A DNA stretch of 64,000 nt from Caballeronia sp. TF1N1 (GTDB taxonomy: Bacteria; Pseudomonadota; Gammaproteobacteria; Burkholderiales; Burkholderiaceae). This document shows positions 35,264-44,487 of this stretch, in pieces. The notes under the pieces were generated by a model. The model did not search any database. It had not been told where the DNA came from and saw only the letters and a list, made by a program, of their open reading frames with translations. Location: contig NZ_CP084626.1 in assembly GCF_022878925.1 (NCBI RefSeq), positions 1,116,001 to 1,180,000 on the forward strand, read 5' to 3'. The position numbers were made by a program, and so were the translations under genes. Each line of letters begins with the position of its first letter. The first letter of the stretch is position 1.

Positions 35264-36105
35264 GGGTAATCCTGTTCGATGTCGTCGGATGGAAGTGCCC
35301 ACTTGGGCAGGGGAAGTGGGTCGACAGTCTCGGGATAGCCGGGCCACTGTCCGGTTCGAACCGCCTCGGCATAGATCCATGCGGCCTGCTCGGCTAGCTT
35401 TCTGCCGAGCGTGAGTCCGGCGTCATCCGTCGAATAACACCGCACGCCATAAGGTGGATCGGTTTCAACCGCGACCCAAGCGAAAAAGGGCGAGGGCGCA
35501 TTCAACACCCGCGCGCATCCCTCGCGGTAATGGGCCGCCTGCACATACAGTTGACCGTTCGCGGCCTTGCGCGCAAACACGGCAGGTGTGACATCGCTTG
35601 TCGTCTTCAGGTCGACGATGCCGCCGTCGTCGCGCAGTCGATCAATACGCGCCTTGTTGAGCGTGTCCTGTTCGTCGTCATGCCACAACAAGGTGACTTC
35701 CGACTGGCCGCTGGCATCAAGCAGGGTACGGGCGCCCGCGTGGGCAAAGACCGCATCACGCACGCGCCGCGCACGATCGAAATCGGCCTGTTTCATCGCG
35801 ATACGTCCATCCAACTGCGCCTCGAACGCCGCCCACGTTGCCTTGTCCGCATTTGAGCGACGTTCGACGGTGGGCGCGAGGGCGACGATGTCACGCTCGG
35901 GCTCGAGCACCAGACCATGCACAACAGTGCCGAATTGCATCGCAGGCGTAGCCGGGCTTGGGGTATCGCGCCACGCTCGATAGTGCGCCGCCGAGCGAAG
36001 CAATTTGGCGATACCCGATGCGCTTAGGGCCTCGAGCGCGTAATAGCGTTCACTCGGGAAGTCATCGTAGCGGCCGGGACGGAAATCGGTAGTTGCGGAA
36101 ACCAT
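35260..36105 (-). CDS. RecE/YqaJ-type PD-(D/E)XK exonuclease
   Basis: A 281-residue nuclease of the PDDEXK_1/YqaJ group found next to RecT in phages. Visible parts are FGTVVHGLVLEP (helical entry), ARIDRLRDDGGIVDLKTTSD (active-site Asp and the D-x-K motif) and the QAAHYREG helix. It resects DNA 5' to 3' so that RecT can anneal strands. It is transcribed from the intergenic region at 36106-36509 and is the first gene of a minus-strand unit with recT and perhaps the integrase. Confidence 0.9.
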   Translation of the reverse strand: MVSATTDFRPGRYDDFPSERYYALEALSASGIAKLLRSAAHYRAWRDTPSPATPAMQFGTVVHGLVLEPERDIVALAPTVERRSNADKATWAAFEAQLDGRIAMKQADFDRARRVRDAVFAHAGARTLLDASGQSEVTLLWHDDEQDTLNKARIDRLRDDGGIVDLKTTSDVTPAVFARKAANGQLYVQAAHYREGCARVLNAPSPFFAWVAVETDPPYGVRCYSTDDAGLTLGRKLAEQAAWIYAEAVRTGQWPGYPETVDPLPLPKWALPSDDIEQDYP

Positions 36106-36509
36106 GATTTTGAAGAGACAAAAGCGCAGCCGCGTCGAGGTAATCGAAACTTAATCGGTACTACGTGAGAGTTGAAATGAACGATAGCGCGCGAGAAGAA
36201 CTTCGCAAGCAGATTTTATTTTCCGGCCTAGTCAAATAACGATCGGCTGTAAGCATGCGATTTTCAAATAATGGTCGTGCCGTCCACGCTGGAAAAGGGC
36301 TTCGAGAAGGCCGCCTGGCTTGGTTCTCTTACGGACACGACAAATCGCACGACATTTGTCTTGTGGGCTAGGTGAAAATCACCATCCGTTGAGCGGCTAT
36401 TTCCGGCTTTACCTGCGCATTCATTCCCGGGTTGAAACTCCTGTGATTGACGGCGGCTTATCGAGCGACTAGCTTTGCATCGTCATTCCATTTTCTTTGA
36501 GCCACGATC
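36106..36509. other. Divergent control region of the element
   Basis: About 400 bases between the RecE-like gene and the YdaS-like gene, AT-richer than average. It contains the inverted repeat GACAAAT-8-ATTTGTC at 36339-36360, a possible repressor site. No gene is seen. Confidence 0.4.
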
Positions 36510-36845
36510 ATGAAAAGCTCGGATTACAAAGGTCCGGCCTTCGATGGGCTGATGCTGGCGGTGTCGTTGTGTGGCACGCAAACGGAATTGGCGCGGCGGC
36601 TGGGCAAAAGGCCGCCGCTCGTCTGGCAGTGGCTGCACCGGGACGGAGGGGTGCCAATCGAATACGTCGCACGCGTGGTGCACGCGGTGAACGATCCGCG
36701 CATCACACCCTTTACCCTGCGCCCGGACTATCCGTACTGGCGACTGCTGGCGGTGCAACTGGTGTGTGCGCAAATGGATCGTGATCCGCGCGTCGTGATC
36801 TACGGCGCTCGTCCTGCGTCACCCGCCATAGCCGCAACCGCCTGA
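36510..36845 (+). CDS. YdaS/Cro-like helix-turn-helix protein
   Basis: A 111-residue phage-type regulator. The helix-turn-helix is in SLCGTQTELARRLGKRPPLVWQWLHRDGGVP, the pattern of YdaS/Cro proteins that control early genes of lambdoid elements. The C-terminal tail (TPFTLRPDYPYWR) is also typical of YdaS-like antitoxins and regulators. It heads the plus-strand unit of the element, divergent from the recombination genes. Confidence 0.8.
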   Translation: MKSSDYKGPAFDGLMLAVSLCGTQTELARRLGKRPPLVWQWLHRDGGVPIEYVARVVHAVNDPRITPFTLRPDYPYWRLLAVQLVCAQMDRDPRVVIYGARPASPAIAATA

Positions 36846-36935
36846 GGCTGTCTGGCGGTTTACGGCACAAAAGGCCGCACGGGAAAGTGCGGCGGCTGAC
36901 CCACGGGGCGTTCGCTTGACGATGGAGTGATCAAA

Positions 36936-37148
36936 ATGATCCAAATCAAAGATAGGAGTACGAAGCAACGATCGGCGATAAAACTTATTCGTGTGTTGCT
37001 GGCTCAAGAGAGTCGCGTACCGCCCATGCAGGATGTCAGCTTTGACGAACCGGACCCGCACGCGCAGGCGTTGCAGCGCGACGCCTCGGGCATGCGTCCG
37101 GGTGACGTGCTGATCGAGCACATGCAGGGGCAGGAGCAATCGGAGTAA
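36936..37148 (+). CDS. Hypothetical protein (70 aa) in the element
   Basis: A 70-residue basic-then-acidic ORF; GGAG lies 8 bases before the ATG (MIQIKDRSTKQRSAIKLIR). A GTG 9 bases upstream is less well placed. It is small and soluble, with no recognised domain. It is probably in one transcript with the YdaS-like gene and the broken gene that follows. Confidence 0.55.
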   Translation: MIQIKDRSTKQRSAIKLIRVLLAQESRVPPMQDVSFDEPDPHAQALQRDASGMRPGDVLIEHMQGQEQSE

Positions 37149-37185
37149 GGCGGCACCGACCATTGTGCCGAGCTGATCAACTGTC

Positions 37186-37887
37186 ATGCGAGAAATCACG
37201 AAGCACTTGAAGCCGGTCGTTGCTGCGGCGCCGACAAACGAGGGTGCGCTTGACGCGCGCTACACGGACATGTGTCGCGCGATTGCGGAATGTTATCGAG
37301 TCGACGAAGTGAAGCAGATCCGCGACAAGGCACTGGCGCTGTAGGTCTACAGCAAGCAGGCGCGTAACACGGAGGCAGAACGCACAGCCGCCGATATTCG
37401 CCTGCGTGCCGAACGTCGCGCGGGCGTGCTGTTGCAGGAACTGGCGCAAACGGAAATGCGCGAAACACGAGGAGGCGATCGGAAATCAAAGTCGACGCGT
37501 GCGACTTTGATCGAACCGCTGGTCGCGCCGACACTCGCAGACCTCGGTCTCACGCGCGATCAGTCGTCAAAGTGGCAGAAGCTCGCGCAGATTCCGGAGG
37601 CCGAGTTCGAAGCGGCACTGCGCGATCCGGACAAAAAACCGAGCACCGCAGCACTCATTCGTGAAATTCGTGATCCCATCGCCGCGAGAGTGCAAAGACT
37701 TCCGGATGATGCGCTGTGGTTGTGGGGGCGCCTGTGCGACTTCGAGCGCGACGGCTTCGCTGCGAAAAAGCCGCGCCCGGTGCTCAACACGATGACCGAC
37801 GCTATGCAAGCCGACGTGCGACGCATTGCGCCGATGGCGATTGCGTTTTTATCCGCAATGATCGGAGAAACCGATGATGACGCTTGA
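37186..37887 (+). pseudogene. Phage-type protein broken by an amber codon
   Basis: The frame starts at ATG 37186 and encodes 52 residues ending EVKQIRDKALAL, then TAG (37342-37344). It then continues in the same frame for 180 codons, with the usual family continuation (VYSKQARNTEAERTAADIRL, RAERRAGVLLQEL, TLADLGLTRDQSSKWQKL). In relatives that codon is normally Gln or Glu, so CAG to TAG is the simplest change. The downstream part could be translated from GTG 37426. The family is a common phage/plasmid protein of unknown function. Confidence 0.75.
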
Positions 37888-38347
37888 ATCGAAAGAAAGC
37901 GGCGTGCGCGATGCCATCATGCGCGCCGTGCGCCAGACAATCATCGCGCTGGAAAGCGAGGACATTGAGCGCGTCGAATGCCATACCGTGGCTTCGCGCG
38001 CGCGGCTGACGCTTGAAAGCGGTTACGAATCGACGTGCGCGCGATACGGCTTCACGCAATTCCTTCTGGACGTGACGCGGCGCGAGCTCGCGCGCAACTA
38101 TCACGCCGATTCGGAGGAAACGAGCGCCATTCAACGCGAGCTGTTCACGGGCGTCTTGCAGCGTCGCTATCCGATTCCGCACAAGCGCGCAGAGAACCCG
38201 CAGTACCTGCTGCTGGAGGTGCTCAGCGCCAATCAGGTGCGCTGGAATGCGGGACAACATCGCAAGGTGGGTCGCGCGCATATGAAGCATGCCGACGCGC
38301 TGGACAGCTACGCGAATCAGCGTGAAGCCAACAAGTGCGAGTGCTGA
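37874..38347 (+). CDS. Hypothetical phage-type protein (157 aa)
   Basis: A 157-residue soluble protein starting at ATG 37874 (or 37877) with GGAG upstream, overlapping the previous frame by 14 bases. It is mainly helical, with a Cys at YESTCARYGF and a Cys-Glu-Cys C-terminus. I do not recognise a domain. It is the last plus-strand gene of the element. Confidence 0.55.
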   Translation: MMTLESKESGVRDAIMRAVRQTIIALESEDIERVECHTVASRARLTLESGYESTCARYGFTQFLLDVTRRELARNYHADSEETSAIQRELFTGVLQRRYPIPHKRAENPQYLLLEVLSANQVRWNAGQHRKVGRAHMKHADALDSYANQREANKCEC

Positions 38348-38508
38348 ATGCGATCGGGATGTTGCCGGCCCCGTGTCTCGATCTGTGCTATCGCGCGGTA
38401 CGTCTTTTCGAGGCGCGCAGAATCGTCCCTCGCCGTCTTGGCGGCGAGTTCTTTCGCGGTCCACCGCAGCGCGCGGCGAACGCGGATGACGTTGCGGCCC
38501 AAGCTCAT
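38317..38508 (-). pseudogene. Fragment of an XRE-type repressor
   Basis: A 63-codon ORF whose start (MSLGRNVIRVRRALRWTAKE) and following LAAKTARDDSARLEKTYRAI look like the N-terminal helix-turn-helix of a phage repressor. It ends in unrelated sequence overlapping the gene at 37874, with no C-terminal domain. It is probably a truncated remnant, but a short antirepressor-like product cannot be excluded. Confidence 0.5.
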
Positions 38509-38530
38509 GCCGAAGCTGGAACGCCTCCCA

Positions 38531-38564
38531 AAAAAAGAAGCGCCCGCACAGTGGCGGGCGCTTC
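38531..38564 (-). terminator. Terminator for the minus-strand regulator unit
   Basis: GAAGCGCCCGC, loop, complement; on the minus strand followed by TTTTTTT. It lies downstream of the tandem helix-turn-helix gene and the 86-aa ORF. Confidence 0.8.
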
Positions 38565-38625
38565 ATCGGTTGCGATACGTCTGGAATGCCCAGACCTGTC
38601 GCGCACCTTCTAAAGAGTGGCATGG

Positions 38626-38886
38626 TCATGTCATTCCAGACGACACAAACGGACAGCAATCCGCACGTCTTATTCGCAAGGTGTTCATGTCTGCAAAGTC
38701 CTCATTCGGGAAAGTTCGGTTCTCCCCATTGCGGGAAGACACTGCTGGGAGATAAGCCATTTTTGGCCGCACTGCTCGAATTGAGGTTCTTCGCCGCTTG
38801 GTCCGGATGCCGCGTGAACGTGGCTGATTCGGCTTGAAGAAGGCGAAGAGCTCTTTGATAAATGAGAAAAGGTGTTCGCGATTCAT
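38626..38886 (-). CDS. Uncertain ORF (86 aa) after the regulator
   Basis: Begins MNREHLFSFIKELFAFFKPN ten bases after the regulator stop and before the terminator, so it lies in the same transcript. The first 20 residues look protein-like, while the rest is basic and unremarkable. No ribosome site stands out. Confidence 0.35.
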   Translation of the reverse strand: MNREHLFSFIKELFAFFKPNQPRSRGIRTKRRRTSIRAVRPKMAYLPAVSSRNGENRTFPNEDFADMNTLRIRRADCCPFVSSGMT

Positions 38887-38896
38887 AGGGCCGCCG

Positions 38897-39922
38897 TTAC
38901 GTTCCGTGACGCGCGCAATGCGCGGCATCATTAGCCGATGCGACGCGCATGTCGGCCGGGGGTAGGAGCTGCGCCGGCTTGCAGCCGAATACGGCCGCGA
39001 GCTTCTCGCGCGTGCGGGCCGAGTGTGCATCAAGCGATTTGAAGGAAGATTCGGGAATGCCGTAGCGATCGGCGCATTGACCAACACTCAGTCCGCGATG
39101 GAGGCGCCAGGCCGTGAGAGCGGACTTTCCCGCGCGAATATGGTTGAGAACCCCGGTGGGGTAGGACGTGCCGTGCGGGGCAAAAAGCTGGGTCACGCCA
39201 TGGCCTGACTGACTGAGCATGGATGCATGCGTTTCGCTGGCGGCGGCGATCGAGGCAACCGCGATCAGTTGCTCAAGTTGGCAGTCGTACACTTCGGCGA
39301 ACCGGGCCAAGGTTGCGCGTCTTGGAACGTTCGATCCGCGCTCGTGATACTCGATGGCACCGACGCTGACGCCATTTAGTTCTGCGGCATCCTCGACAGT
39401 CAGTTCACGATATTGGCGCCACGCGGCGAGAAAGTGGATCCCATCCGTGATAAGTCTCGATACTTCTTCAGGGATGGGGGCCAAGAAAGTCTGCGGGAGA
39501 AAGCGCGGACGCGTGGCGCTGTGAGGACTTGTTTCGGCTGGCCCCGGAACACCGCCCGCAGTTGCCTCCGTCTCAGTCTCAACCACCGCTGCATGTTCAT
39601 TAGCATCGATGGCTGCGGCTTCCTGGTGGGTCATGAACAATCCAGCCAGACGGGCGCGGGCTGTCGTCGCAGGCTTCGCGGGGGTCGTCCCGTTCAAGCT
39701 GGTCGGATTACGCGGCGCGGGACCGCCGAGGTTTCCGAGCGAACTGGGGATGCGTCCACCGCGTGCCTCGAGCGCGCGGGTTTGCGCGTCGCGCGCGGCC
39801 AGGTACACCGTTGTAAGGGTTCCATATACAGCAGCGGTCAGTTCGACGCTTTGAAGCGTGCCATGTTGATCGTGAACAAAACGGCATCCGAACATGTCCG
39901 GCAACCTCGGGTCACATTTCAT
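38897..39922 (-). CDS. Regulator with two helix-turn-helix domains (341 aa)
   Basis: A 341-residue protein with two XRE-like helix-turn-helix units near residues 167-220 (WRQYRELTVEDAAELNGVSV, then a YDCQLEQL end) and 268-320 (WRLHRGLSVGQCADRYGIPE, then FGCKPAQLL). They are preceded by an N-terminal domain (residues 1-60, DMFGCRFVHDQHGTLQSVEL) and a low-complexity linker. The two HTH units look like an internal duplication. It is probably the master repressor of the element. It starts at ATG, with no strong ribosome site. Confidence 0.7.
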   Translation of the reverse strand: MKCDPRLPDMFGCRFVHDQHGTLQSVELTAAVYGTLTTVYLAARDAQTRALEARGGRIPSSLGNLGGPAPRNPTSLNGTTPAKPATTARARLAGLFMTHQEAAAIDANEHAAVVETETEATAGGVPGPAETSPHSATRPRFLPQTFLAPIPEEVSRLITDGIHFLAAWRQYRELTVEDAAELNGVSVGAIEYHERGSNVPRRATLARFAEVYDCQLEQLIAVASIAAASETHASMLSQSGHGVTQLFAPHGTSYPTGVLNHIRAGKSALTAWRLHRGLSVGQCADRYGIPESSFKSLDAHSARTREKLAAVFGCKPAQLLPPADMRVASANDAAHCARHGT

Positions 39923-40312
39923 TACTTCATCGCCTTCAAATAGGTAAGCGACAGTCCTTGCCCAATGTTGAACCGTGATTCTTCACTTTGTGTCGTAAGG
40001 TTTGCCGTAGTGCACGAGCATCAGCATGCAGGCGAATAGTTAGCTCTGAACAGCGCCAGTGAAATAATTACCGCAATGGTCGCTGAAGCACGAACGCCGA
40101 TCTCCAACAACTTTCACGCTCGGCATGCCTCCGGGGGACAGTCGTTGCCGAACCCAGGAGGGCCACTGAGGGAGGCAGGCGCATTCTTTTTCAAACATTC
40201 GCCGGTATTGCGCGCGCTGGTCTTACGCGACCTTGGGGCGGTTGAGCCGTCGGCCGGGTCGGGCGGCGGCATGTAACCAAAATCTCGTCTCTTAGAGACA
40301 GATACGGCTCCT
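39923..40312. other. Right-end non-coding part of the element
   Basis: About 390 bases between the regulator and the attachment core. It probably holds the regulator promoter. No gene with a ribosome site and family likeness is seen. Confidence 0.4.
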
Positions 40313-40319
40313 GCAACCA
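40313..40319 (+). other. Candidate right attachment core
   Basis: GCAACCA, identical to the tRNA-fMet 3' end at 32172-32178 and directly followed by the terminator expected downstream of the tRNA. Confidence 0.5.
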
Positions 40320-40325
40320 AGTTTT

Positions 40326-40364
40326 AAAGCGAAGAGTCCGGTTAAAGCCGGGCTCTTCGCTTTT
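40326..40364 (+). terminator. Probable native terminator of tRNA-fMet, displaced by the element
   Basis: AGCGAAGAG-T-CCGG, loop TTAAAG, CCGG-G-CTCTTCGCT, then TTTT. One G-T pair is the only imperfection. It lies 7 bases after the right attachment core. Confidence 0.85.
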
Positions 40365-40702
40365 GCGCGTTTGTTTAGCCTTTGCGCGCCGACATCCTAA
40401 TCGCAAGTCAAAACCAAAACACAAGGCCGCGTCGAAAAAATTCATCCCCGACAAGCACGAAAAGCCTGCATGAGCATTCACTCATGCAGGCTTTGTGCAT
40501 TCTTGCCAGCCGTTGTCCGAAGGACGCACGTCGAGTGCGCGTACCACCCGCGAGCTTTCGCACCGATGACCAGACGGCCACTCAAGAGCGAAACCGCGAC
40601 TAATCAGACTCAGGCTATGACCGGCTATCGGGCCGCTGTACCAGACAACTCAAACGACTCCGAACAGCTTTGATGCAGGCGAGGGCTCGAGCCCCGCGTC
40701 GA
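40365..40702. other. Intergenic region before rpsU end
   Basis: About 340 bases. Apart from the perfect hairpin at 40461-40494 I see no gene. Confidence 0.4.
40461..40494. terminator. Perfect 14-bp hairpin
   Basis: AAAGCCTGCATGAG, loop CATTCA, CTCATGCAGGCTTT. A-rich and T-rich ends make it a plausible bidirectional terminator, most likely for rpsU on the minus strand. Confidence 0.7.
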
Positions 40703-40915
40703 TCAATAGAATTTCTTCGGCAATTGCGCGCGACGGATCTGCTTGCGCAGGCGAGCGACAGCAGCAGCTTTCTTGCGCTTGCGCTCGGTGGTCGGCTTTT
40801 CATACGCCATGCGCGACTTGAGTTCTTGAATCAGGCCCGTGCGCTCGACGGTACGGCGAAAACGGCGCATGGCGACGTCGAAAGGCTCATTCTCTTTCAG
40901 CAGTACTTTTGTCAT
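40703..40915 (-). CDS. rpsU: 30S ribosomal protein S21 (bS21)
   Basis: A 70-residue bS21: [34 protein letters not shown] and a very basic C-terminus ([18 protein letters not shown]). It is a small-subunit ribosomal protein at the platform near the anti-Shine-Dalgarno. The length matches the family, and the start ATG is the conserved one, not the longer upstream frame. Burkholderiaceae carry more than one rpsU copy, so this may be a paralogue. Confidence 0.96.
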   Translation of the reverse strand: MTKVLLKENEPFDVAMRRFRRTVERTGLIQELKSRMAYEKPTTERKRKKAAAVARLRKQIRRAQLPKKFY

Positions 40916-41088
40916 TGAATTCTCGGTTGATCTGGCCCTGCCAGAATTTAGGGCAAAGCGCAATTGTACACTTTTTGAGAGCCGGCCTGCATCCTCTTTC
41001 CACTCGGACATGCTTGGTGGCGACTCGGGATGTTCATCGTAGGTCGTTGAATCGAGACGACAATCCCGGAATACCCGGGTTCGCGGCG

Positions 41089-41412
41089 TCAAAATCCGCG
41101 CGAGCGTGAAGGGCGCGGCGAAGGCACGATTTCACGCGCTTCGGGCTGCTCGATCACCACATCCGACGTCGCAAGCGCCACGCACGGCAGAACCCAGCGT
41201 TCGGCTTTTTCTTCCGCAGTCAGCCCTGGCCACTCTATTCGATACCGCACGTCGCCTTCGATCAGGCGGCACATGCACGCGCGGCACGTGCCGTTACGGC
41301 AGGAACTCGGCAGCGCCACGCGTGCCTTTTGCGCGGCTTCGAGCAGCGAGACGCCTTCATCGACCGGGACGACGAACCCGGCCGGCTCGACGCGCATTAC
41401 GAACGCGCTCAA
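41089..41412 (-). CDS. 2Fe-2S ferredoxin-like protein
   Basis: A 107-residue plant-type [2Fe-2S] ferredoxin fold. The ligands are in [15 protein letters not shown] (three Cys in the C-x4-C-x2-C spacing) and [10 protein letters not shown] (the fourth). It is an electron carrier with unknown partner. It overlaps the YigZ gene by 4 bases and is the last gene of a GNAT-yigZ-ferredoxin unit on the minus strand. Confidence 0.9.
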   Translation of the reverse strand: MSAFVMRVEPAGFVVPVDEGVSLLEAAQKARVALPSSCRNGTCRACMCRLIEGDVRYRIEWPGLTAEEKAERWVLPCVALATSDVVIEQPEAREIVPSPRPSRSRGF

Positions 41413-42002
41413 GTGCGCACCTCGACATTCGCGCGGCCATGGGTGAGGTCGCGTAATTCGGCGGCAGCGGGTTCGCGGGCGACGGCCGCCATCTTGACGA
41501 CGAGCCGCACGCGCATGCCGTAGGCGCTTTCCACGAGTTCGGCGGCGTTCTGTTCGATCCAGCGTCGCACGCGCGCTTCATCGGCGTAATCGATGTCAAT
41601 CTCGACGACTCCTTGCTCGATGCGCTCCACACGCTCGGCCAGTTGCATGGCGCTGGCGATGGCATCGGTGTAGGCGCGCACGAGCCCGCCCGCGCCGAGC
41701 TTGATGCCGCCGTAATAGCGCACGACGGCGGCGAGCACGCCATCGACTTCGTGATGGCGCAGCACTTCGAGAATCGGGCGGCCTGCCGTGCCGGATGGCT
41801 CGCCGTCGTCGGACATGCCCGACTGGCCGCCCGCCAAGAGCGCCCAGCAGACATGCGTCGCCGATGGGTGCTCCGCGCGCAGCCGTTCGAGTTCGCGCAT
41901 GGCCGCGTCGCGGTTGGCGACGGGAATCGCGAGCGCGATGAAGCGGCTTTTGCGGATATCGATTTCAGCGCTGACGGCGGAGGCGAGTGTGTAGGTCGGC
42001 AA
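41409..42002 (-). CDS. YigZ/IMPACT family protein
   Basis: A 197-residue UPF0029/IMPACT protein. It has IDIRKSRFIALAIPV, the ATHVCWALL and MSDDGEPSGTAGRPIL motifs and RYYGGIKLGAGGLVRAY. The C-terminal domain is ferredoxin-like (DUF1949). Members are linked to translation or proteolysis control, but the role in bacteria is unclear. The best start is TTG at 42002 (LPTYTLAS), 7 bases after the GNAT stop. It overlaps the ferredoxin gene by 4 bases. Confidence 0.92.
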   Translation of the reverse strand: MPTYTLASAVSAEIDIRKSRFIALAIPVANRDAAMRELERLRAEHPSATHVCWALLAGGQSGMSDDGEPSGTAGRPILEVLRHHEVDGVLAAVVRYYGGIKLGAGGLVRAYTDAIASAMQLAERVERIEQGVVEIDIDYADEARVRRWIEQNAAELVESAYGMRVRLVVKMAAVAREPAAAELRDLTHGRANVEVRT

Positions 42003-42009
42003 GGCGTGC

Positions 42010-42558
42010 TCAACTCTTCCCGTCGATGACCGGCGCCGCCGCATCGAGCGCACGTTGCATCAGCACGGAATCGACCCATCGGCCATGCTTGAAGCCGACA
42101 TCGCGCAGCACGCCCACATGTCCGAAGCCGAGCCGCGTATGCAGCGCAATCGACGCCGCGTTGCCGCTGTTGCCGATGACCGCGACCATCTGACGCCAGG
42201 GCCCGGCCTCGCATCGGTCGATCAGCGCGCTGAGAAGCGTGTAGCCCAGACCGCGGCCATGAAAGCCCTCGGCGATATAGATGGAGTCTTCGATCGTATG
42301 CCGATACGCCGAGCGCGCCCGATACGCCGACGCATAGGCATATCCGGCCACTTCGCCATCGATCTCGGCGACGAGATAAGGCAAGCCCGCAGCCACGATG
42401 GCCGCCTGACGCGAACGCATTTCATCGGGCGACGGCGGGACTTCCTCGAAGGTGGCGAGCGCATGGTCGACGTAATGCGCATAGATGCGCGCGATGGCGT
42501 CGAAATCGCCGGATGCGGCGTCGCGAATGATCGGCGCGGTGGCGCTCTGTGCGTTCAT
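42010..42558 (-). CDS. GNAT family N-acetyltransferase
   Basis: A 182-residue GNAT acetyltransferase related to phosphinothricin/methionine-sulfoximine acetyltransferases (IYAHYVDHALATFEEVPPS, then the acetyl-CoA site GRGLGYTLLSALIDRCE, and RLGFGHVGVLRDVGFKHGRW). It would acetylate a small amine, possibly an amino-acid analogue such as methionine sulfone (inference). The start is MNAQSATAPI; the upstream extension lacks similarity. Confidence 0.92.
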   Translation of the reverse strand: MNAQSATAPIIRDAASGDFDAIARIYAHYVDHALATFEEVPPSPDEMRSRQAAIVAAGLPYLVAEIDGEVAGYAYASAYRARSAYRHTIEDSIYIAEGFHGRGLGYTLLSALIDRCEAGPWRQMVAVIGNSGNAASIALHTRLGFGHVGVLRDVGFKHGRWVDSVLMQRALDAAAPVIDGKS

Positions 42559-42843
42559 CGTCGTTTCTGGAGCAAAAGTGATAGGCGGATTCTCGCACGA
42601 CCGGCCGAGGCAAAAAAAGGGCCTGCGGGCCGTGCGCCAACCCACCAAGCCGGCGACTTAAAGGTTAAAGAAAGCGTTGAACCGGGCGGGCGCTGCCCCC
42701 TACACTTAGTCGTCTGTCCGGGACGGCGGACGGCGCTGCCCTGCGCGCGCCCCGCCGAGTCGAGCATCCGAACGAAAAACGCGCTCAAAGCGCGTGCGGC
42801 GTAAGACCAGTATCACCCAACGCGCCGCGGACCATAACATGCA

Positions 42844-44427
42844 ATGAACAAATTCCAACGTGGGGCGCTGGCGGCGCTTCTGATCGTCATCGTGGTGACT
42901 GCGGCGCTCGCACCGGCGGGCATCGGCTTTTTATTGGCGGAGCGCAGCCGCCGGCAGGAGCGAGTCGAATTGCTGAACACCGCCGCCGCCGCCGCGCTGT
43001 TTCGGGCGGAAGACGTGACGCGCCGTCTGTCGGGCGCGCTCGGCGAAATCGGCAAGGTGAGCGCCACGCCATGCTCGACGATCTATCTCCACGAACTCAG
43101 GCGCATTGCGCTGACACATACACAAGTGCGCGATGCGGGCGCCTACGATCACGACGGCCGCTGGCAATGCTCGTCGCTTCTGGGCGCGGTGTCGGCGGGC
43201 ACGCTCGAAGGGCTCACGCTGCCGGCTCCGGACTGGCGTTCGCGCGACGGCGTGAGCGCCTGGTATGCGCTCTCGCGTTTGCCGGGCGGCAAGGAGTCGC
43301 TCGTCATGGGCCGCGACGGTTTCTACGTCGCCGCCGATCCTTCGCTTTATCTCGATGGTCGCGACAACGCGAGCGCGCCCGCGAGTCTCGCGGTCATCAA
43401 CACCGAAGCGAGCCGCGTGATCGCGCGCACGCCCGCCACCGATACCGCCGCCATCCTCGCCGTTTATCGCACGCCATCGCCCGGGCCCGATTGCGCGTCG
43501 TGGGTCGTGCGCCGGTCCGTGTCGCTGCCGCTCGCGGTGGTCGTGAGCGCGCCGCATCAGACCTTCAGGCAGCGTGTCTCCACCTTGCCGTGGGGATGGC
43601 TGCTCGGCGGCATGGGCGCGGGTCTTGCGTGCGCGGCCTGGGCCGCATGGTTCATCGTGAGAAGGCTCTCGCCGCGCGGTCAGTTGAGCGACGCGGTGCG
43701 GCGGCATCAGTTCATCGTCGCGTATCAGCCTATCGTCGATCTCACCACGCGGCGTTGCGTCGGCGCGGAAGCACTCGTGCGCTGGAAGCATCATGACCGG
43801 ATCGTGCGGCCGGATCACTTCATTCCGCTCGCGGAGCATGGCGGGCTGATCCAGGCCATCACCGATCAGGTGCTCGACACCGTGCTCTTCGAACTCGGCG
43901 AGTTTCTCAAGCGCTATCGCGACTACTACGTGTCCGTGAATCTGTCCGTGCCGGATCTCACGACGCACCGTTTTCTCGACGTGCTGCGCCCGGCGGTGGC
44001 GCGGGTCGGCGTGCGGCCGCAGCAGATTCGCATCGAAGCGACCGAGCGCAGTTTCCTCGATGCCGCCGCCGCGAAGGAAGTCATCAGCGCGTTCCGCGAT
44101 GCGGGGCACGCGGTCTATCTCGACGATTTCGGCACCGGTTATTCGAGCCTGTCGCACTTGCAGAACTTTCGCGTGGATGGCCTGAAGATCGACAAATCGT
44201 TCGTCGATACCATCGGTCAGGACGCGGCATCGAGCAGCGTGGCCTCGCATATCGTCGACATGGCCGAGACGCTCGACGTGCAGGTGATCGCCGAGGGCAT
44301 CGAGCGCGAGGAACAGGCCGCGTATCTGCAAGCGCGGGGCGCGAAGTTCGGTCAGGGCTGGCTCTTCTCGCCGCCGCTCTCGGCTGCCGAGTTCATTCGC
44401 TATGCAAGCAGGACACGCGGACACTGA
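42844..44427 (+). CDS. CSS-motif EAL domain c-di-GMP phosphodiesterase
   Basis: A 527-residue membrane protein. It has two membrane segments (about residues 10-32 and 250-275) flanking a periplasmic CSS-motif domain (CSSLLGAVSAG present), then an EAL domain (about 285-520). Catalytic residues look intact: GAEALVRW, SVNLSVPDL, EATERS, DDFGTGYSS, KIDKSF and AEGIE. It would hydrolyse c-di-GMP in response to the periplasmic redox state, as in the PdeB/PdeC group. Confidence 0.93.
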   Translation: MNKFQRGALAALLIVIVVTAALAPAGIGFLLAERSRRQERVELLNTAAAAALFRAEDVTRRLSGALGEIGKVSATPCSTIYLHELRRIALTHTQVRDAGAYDHDGRWQCSSLLGAVSAGTLEGLTLPAPDWRSRDGVSAWYALSRLPGGKESLVMGRDGFYVAADPSLYLDGRDNASAPASLAVINTEASRVIARTPATDTAAILAVYRTPSPGPDCASWVVRRSVSLPLAVVVSAPHQTFRQRVSTLPWGWLLGGMGAGLACAAWAAWFIVRRLSPRGQLSDAVRRHQFIVAYQPIVDLTTRRCVGAEALVRWKHHDRIVRPDHFIPLAEHGGLIQAITDQVLDTVLFELGEFLKRYRDYYVSVNLSVPDLTTHRFLDVLRPAVARVGVRPQQIRIEATERSFLDAAAAKEVISAFRDAGHAVYLDDFGTGYSSLSHLQNFRVDGLKIDKSFVDTIGQDAASSSVASHIVDMAETLDVQVIAEGIEREEQAAYLQARGAKFGQGWLFSPPLSAAEFIRYASRTRGH

Positions 44428-44487
44428 GCGGGTTGGAATCGCCGGTATCGTCCTCATCTGGTGGGCTGACCTCAAGGAGCCACGACC

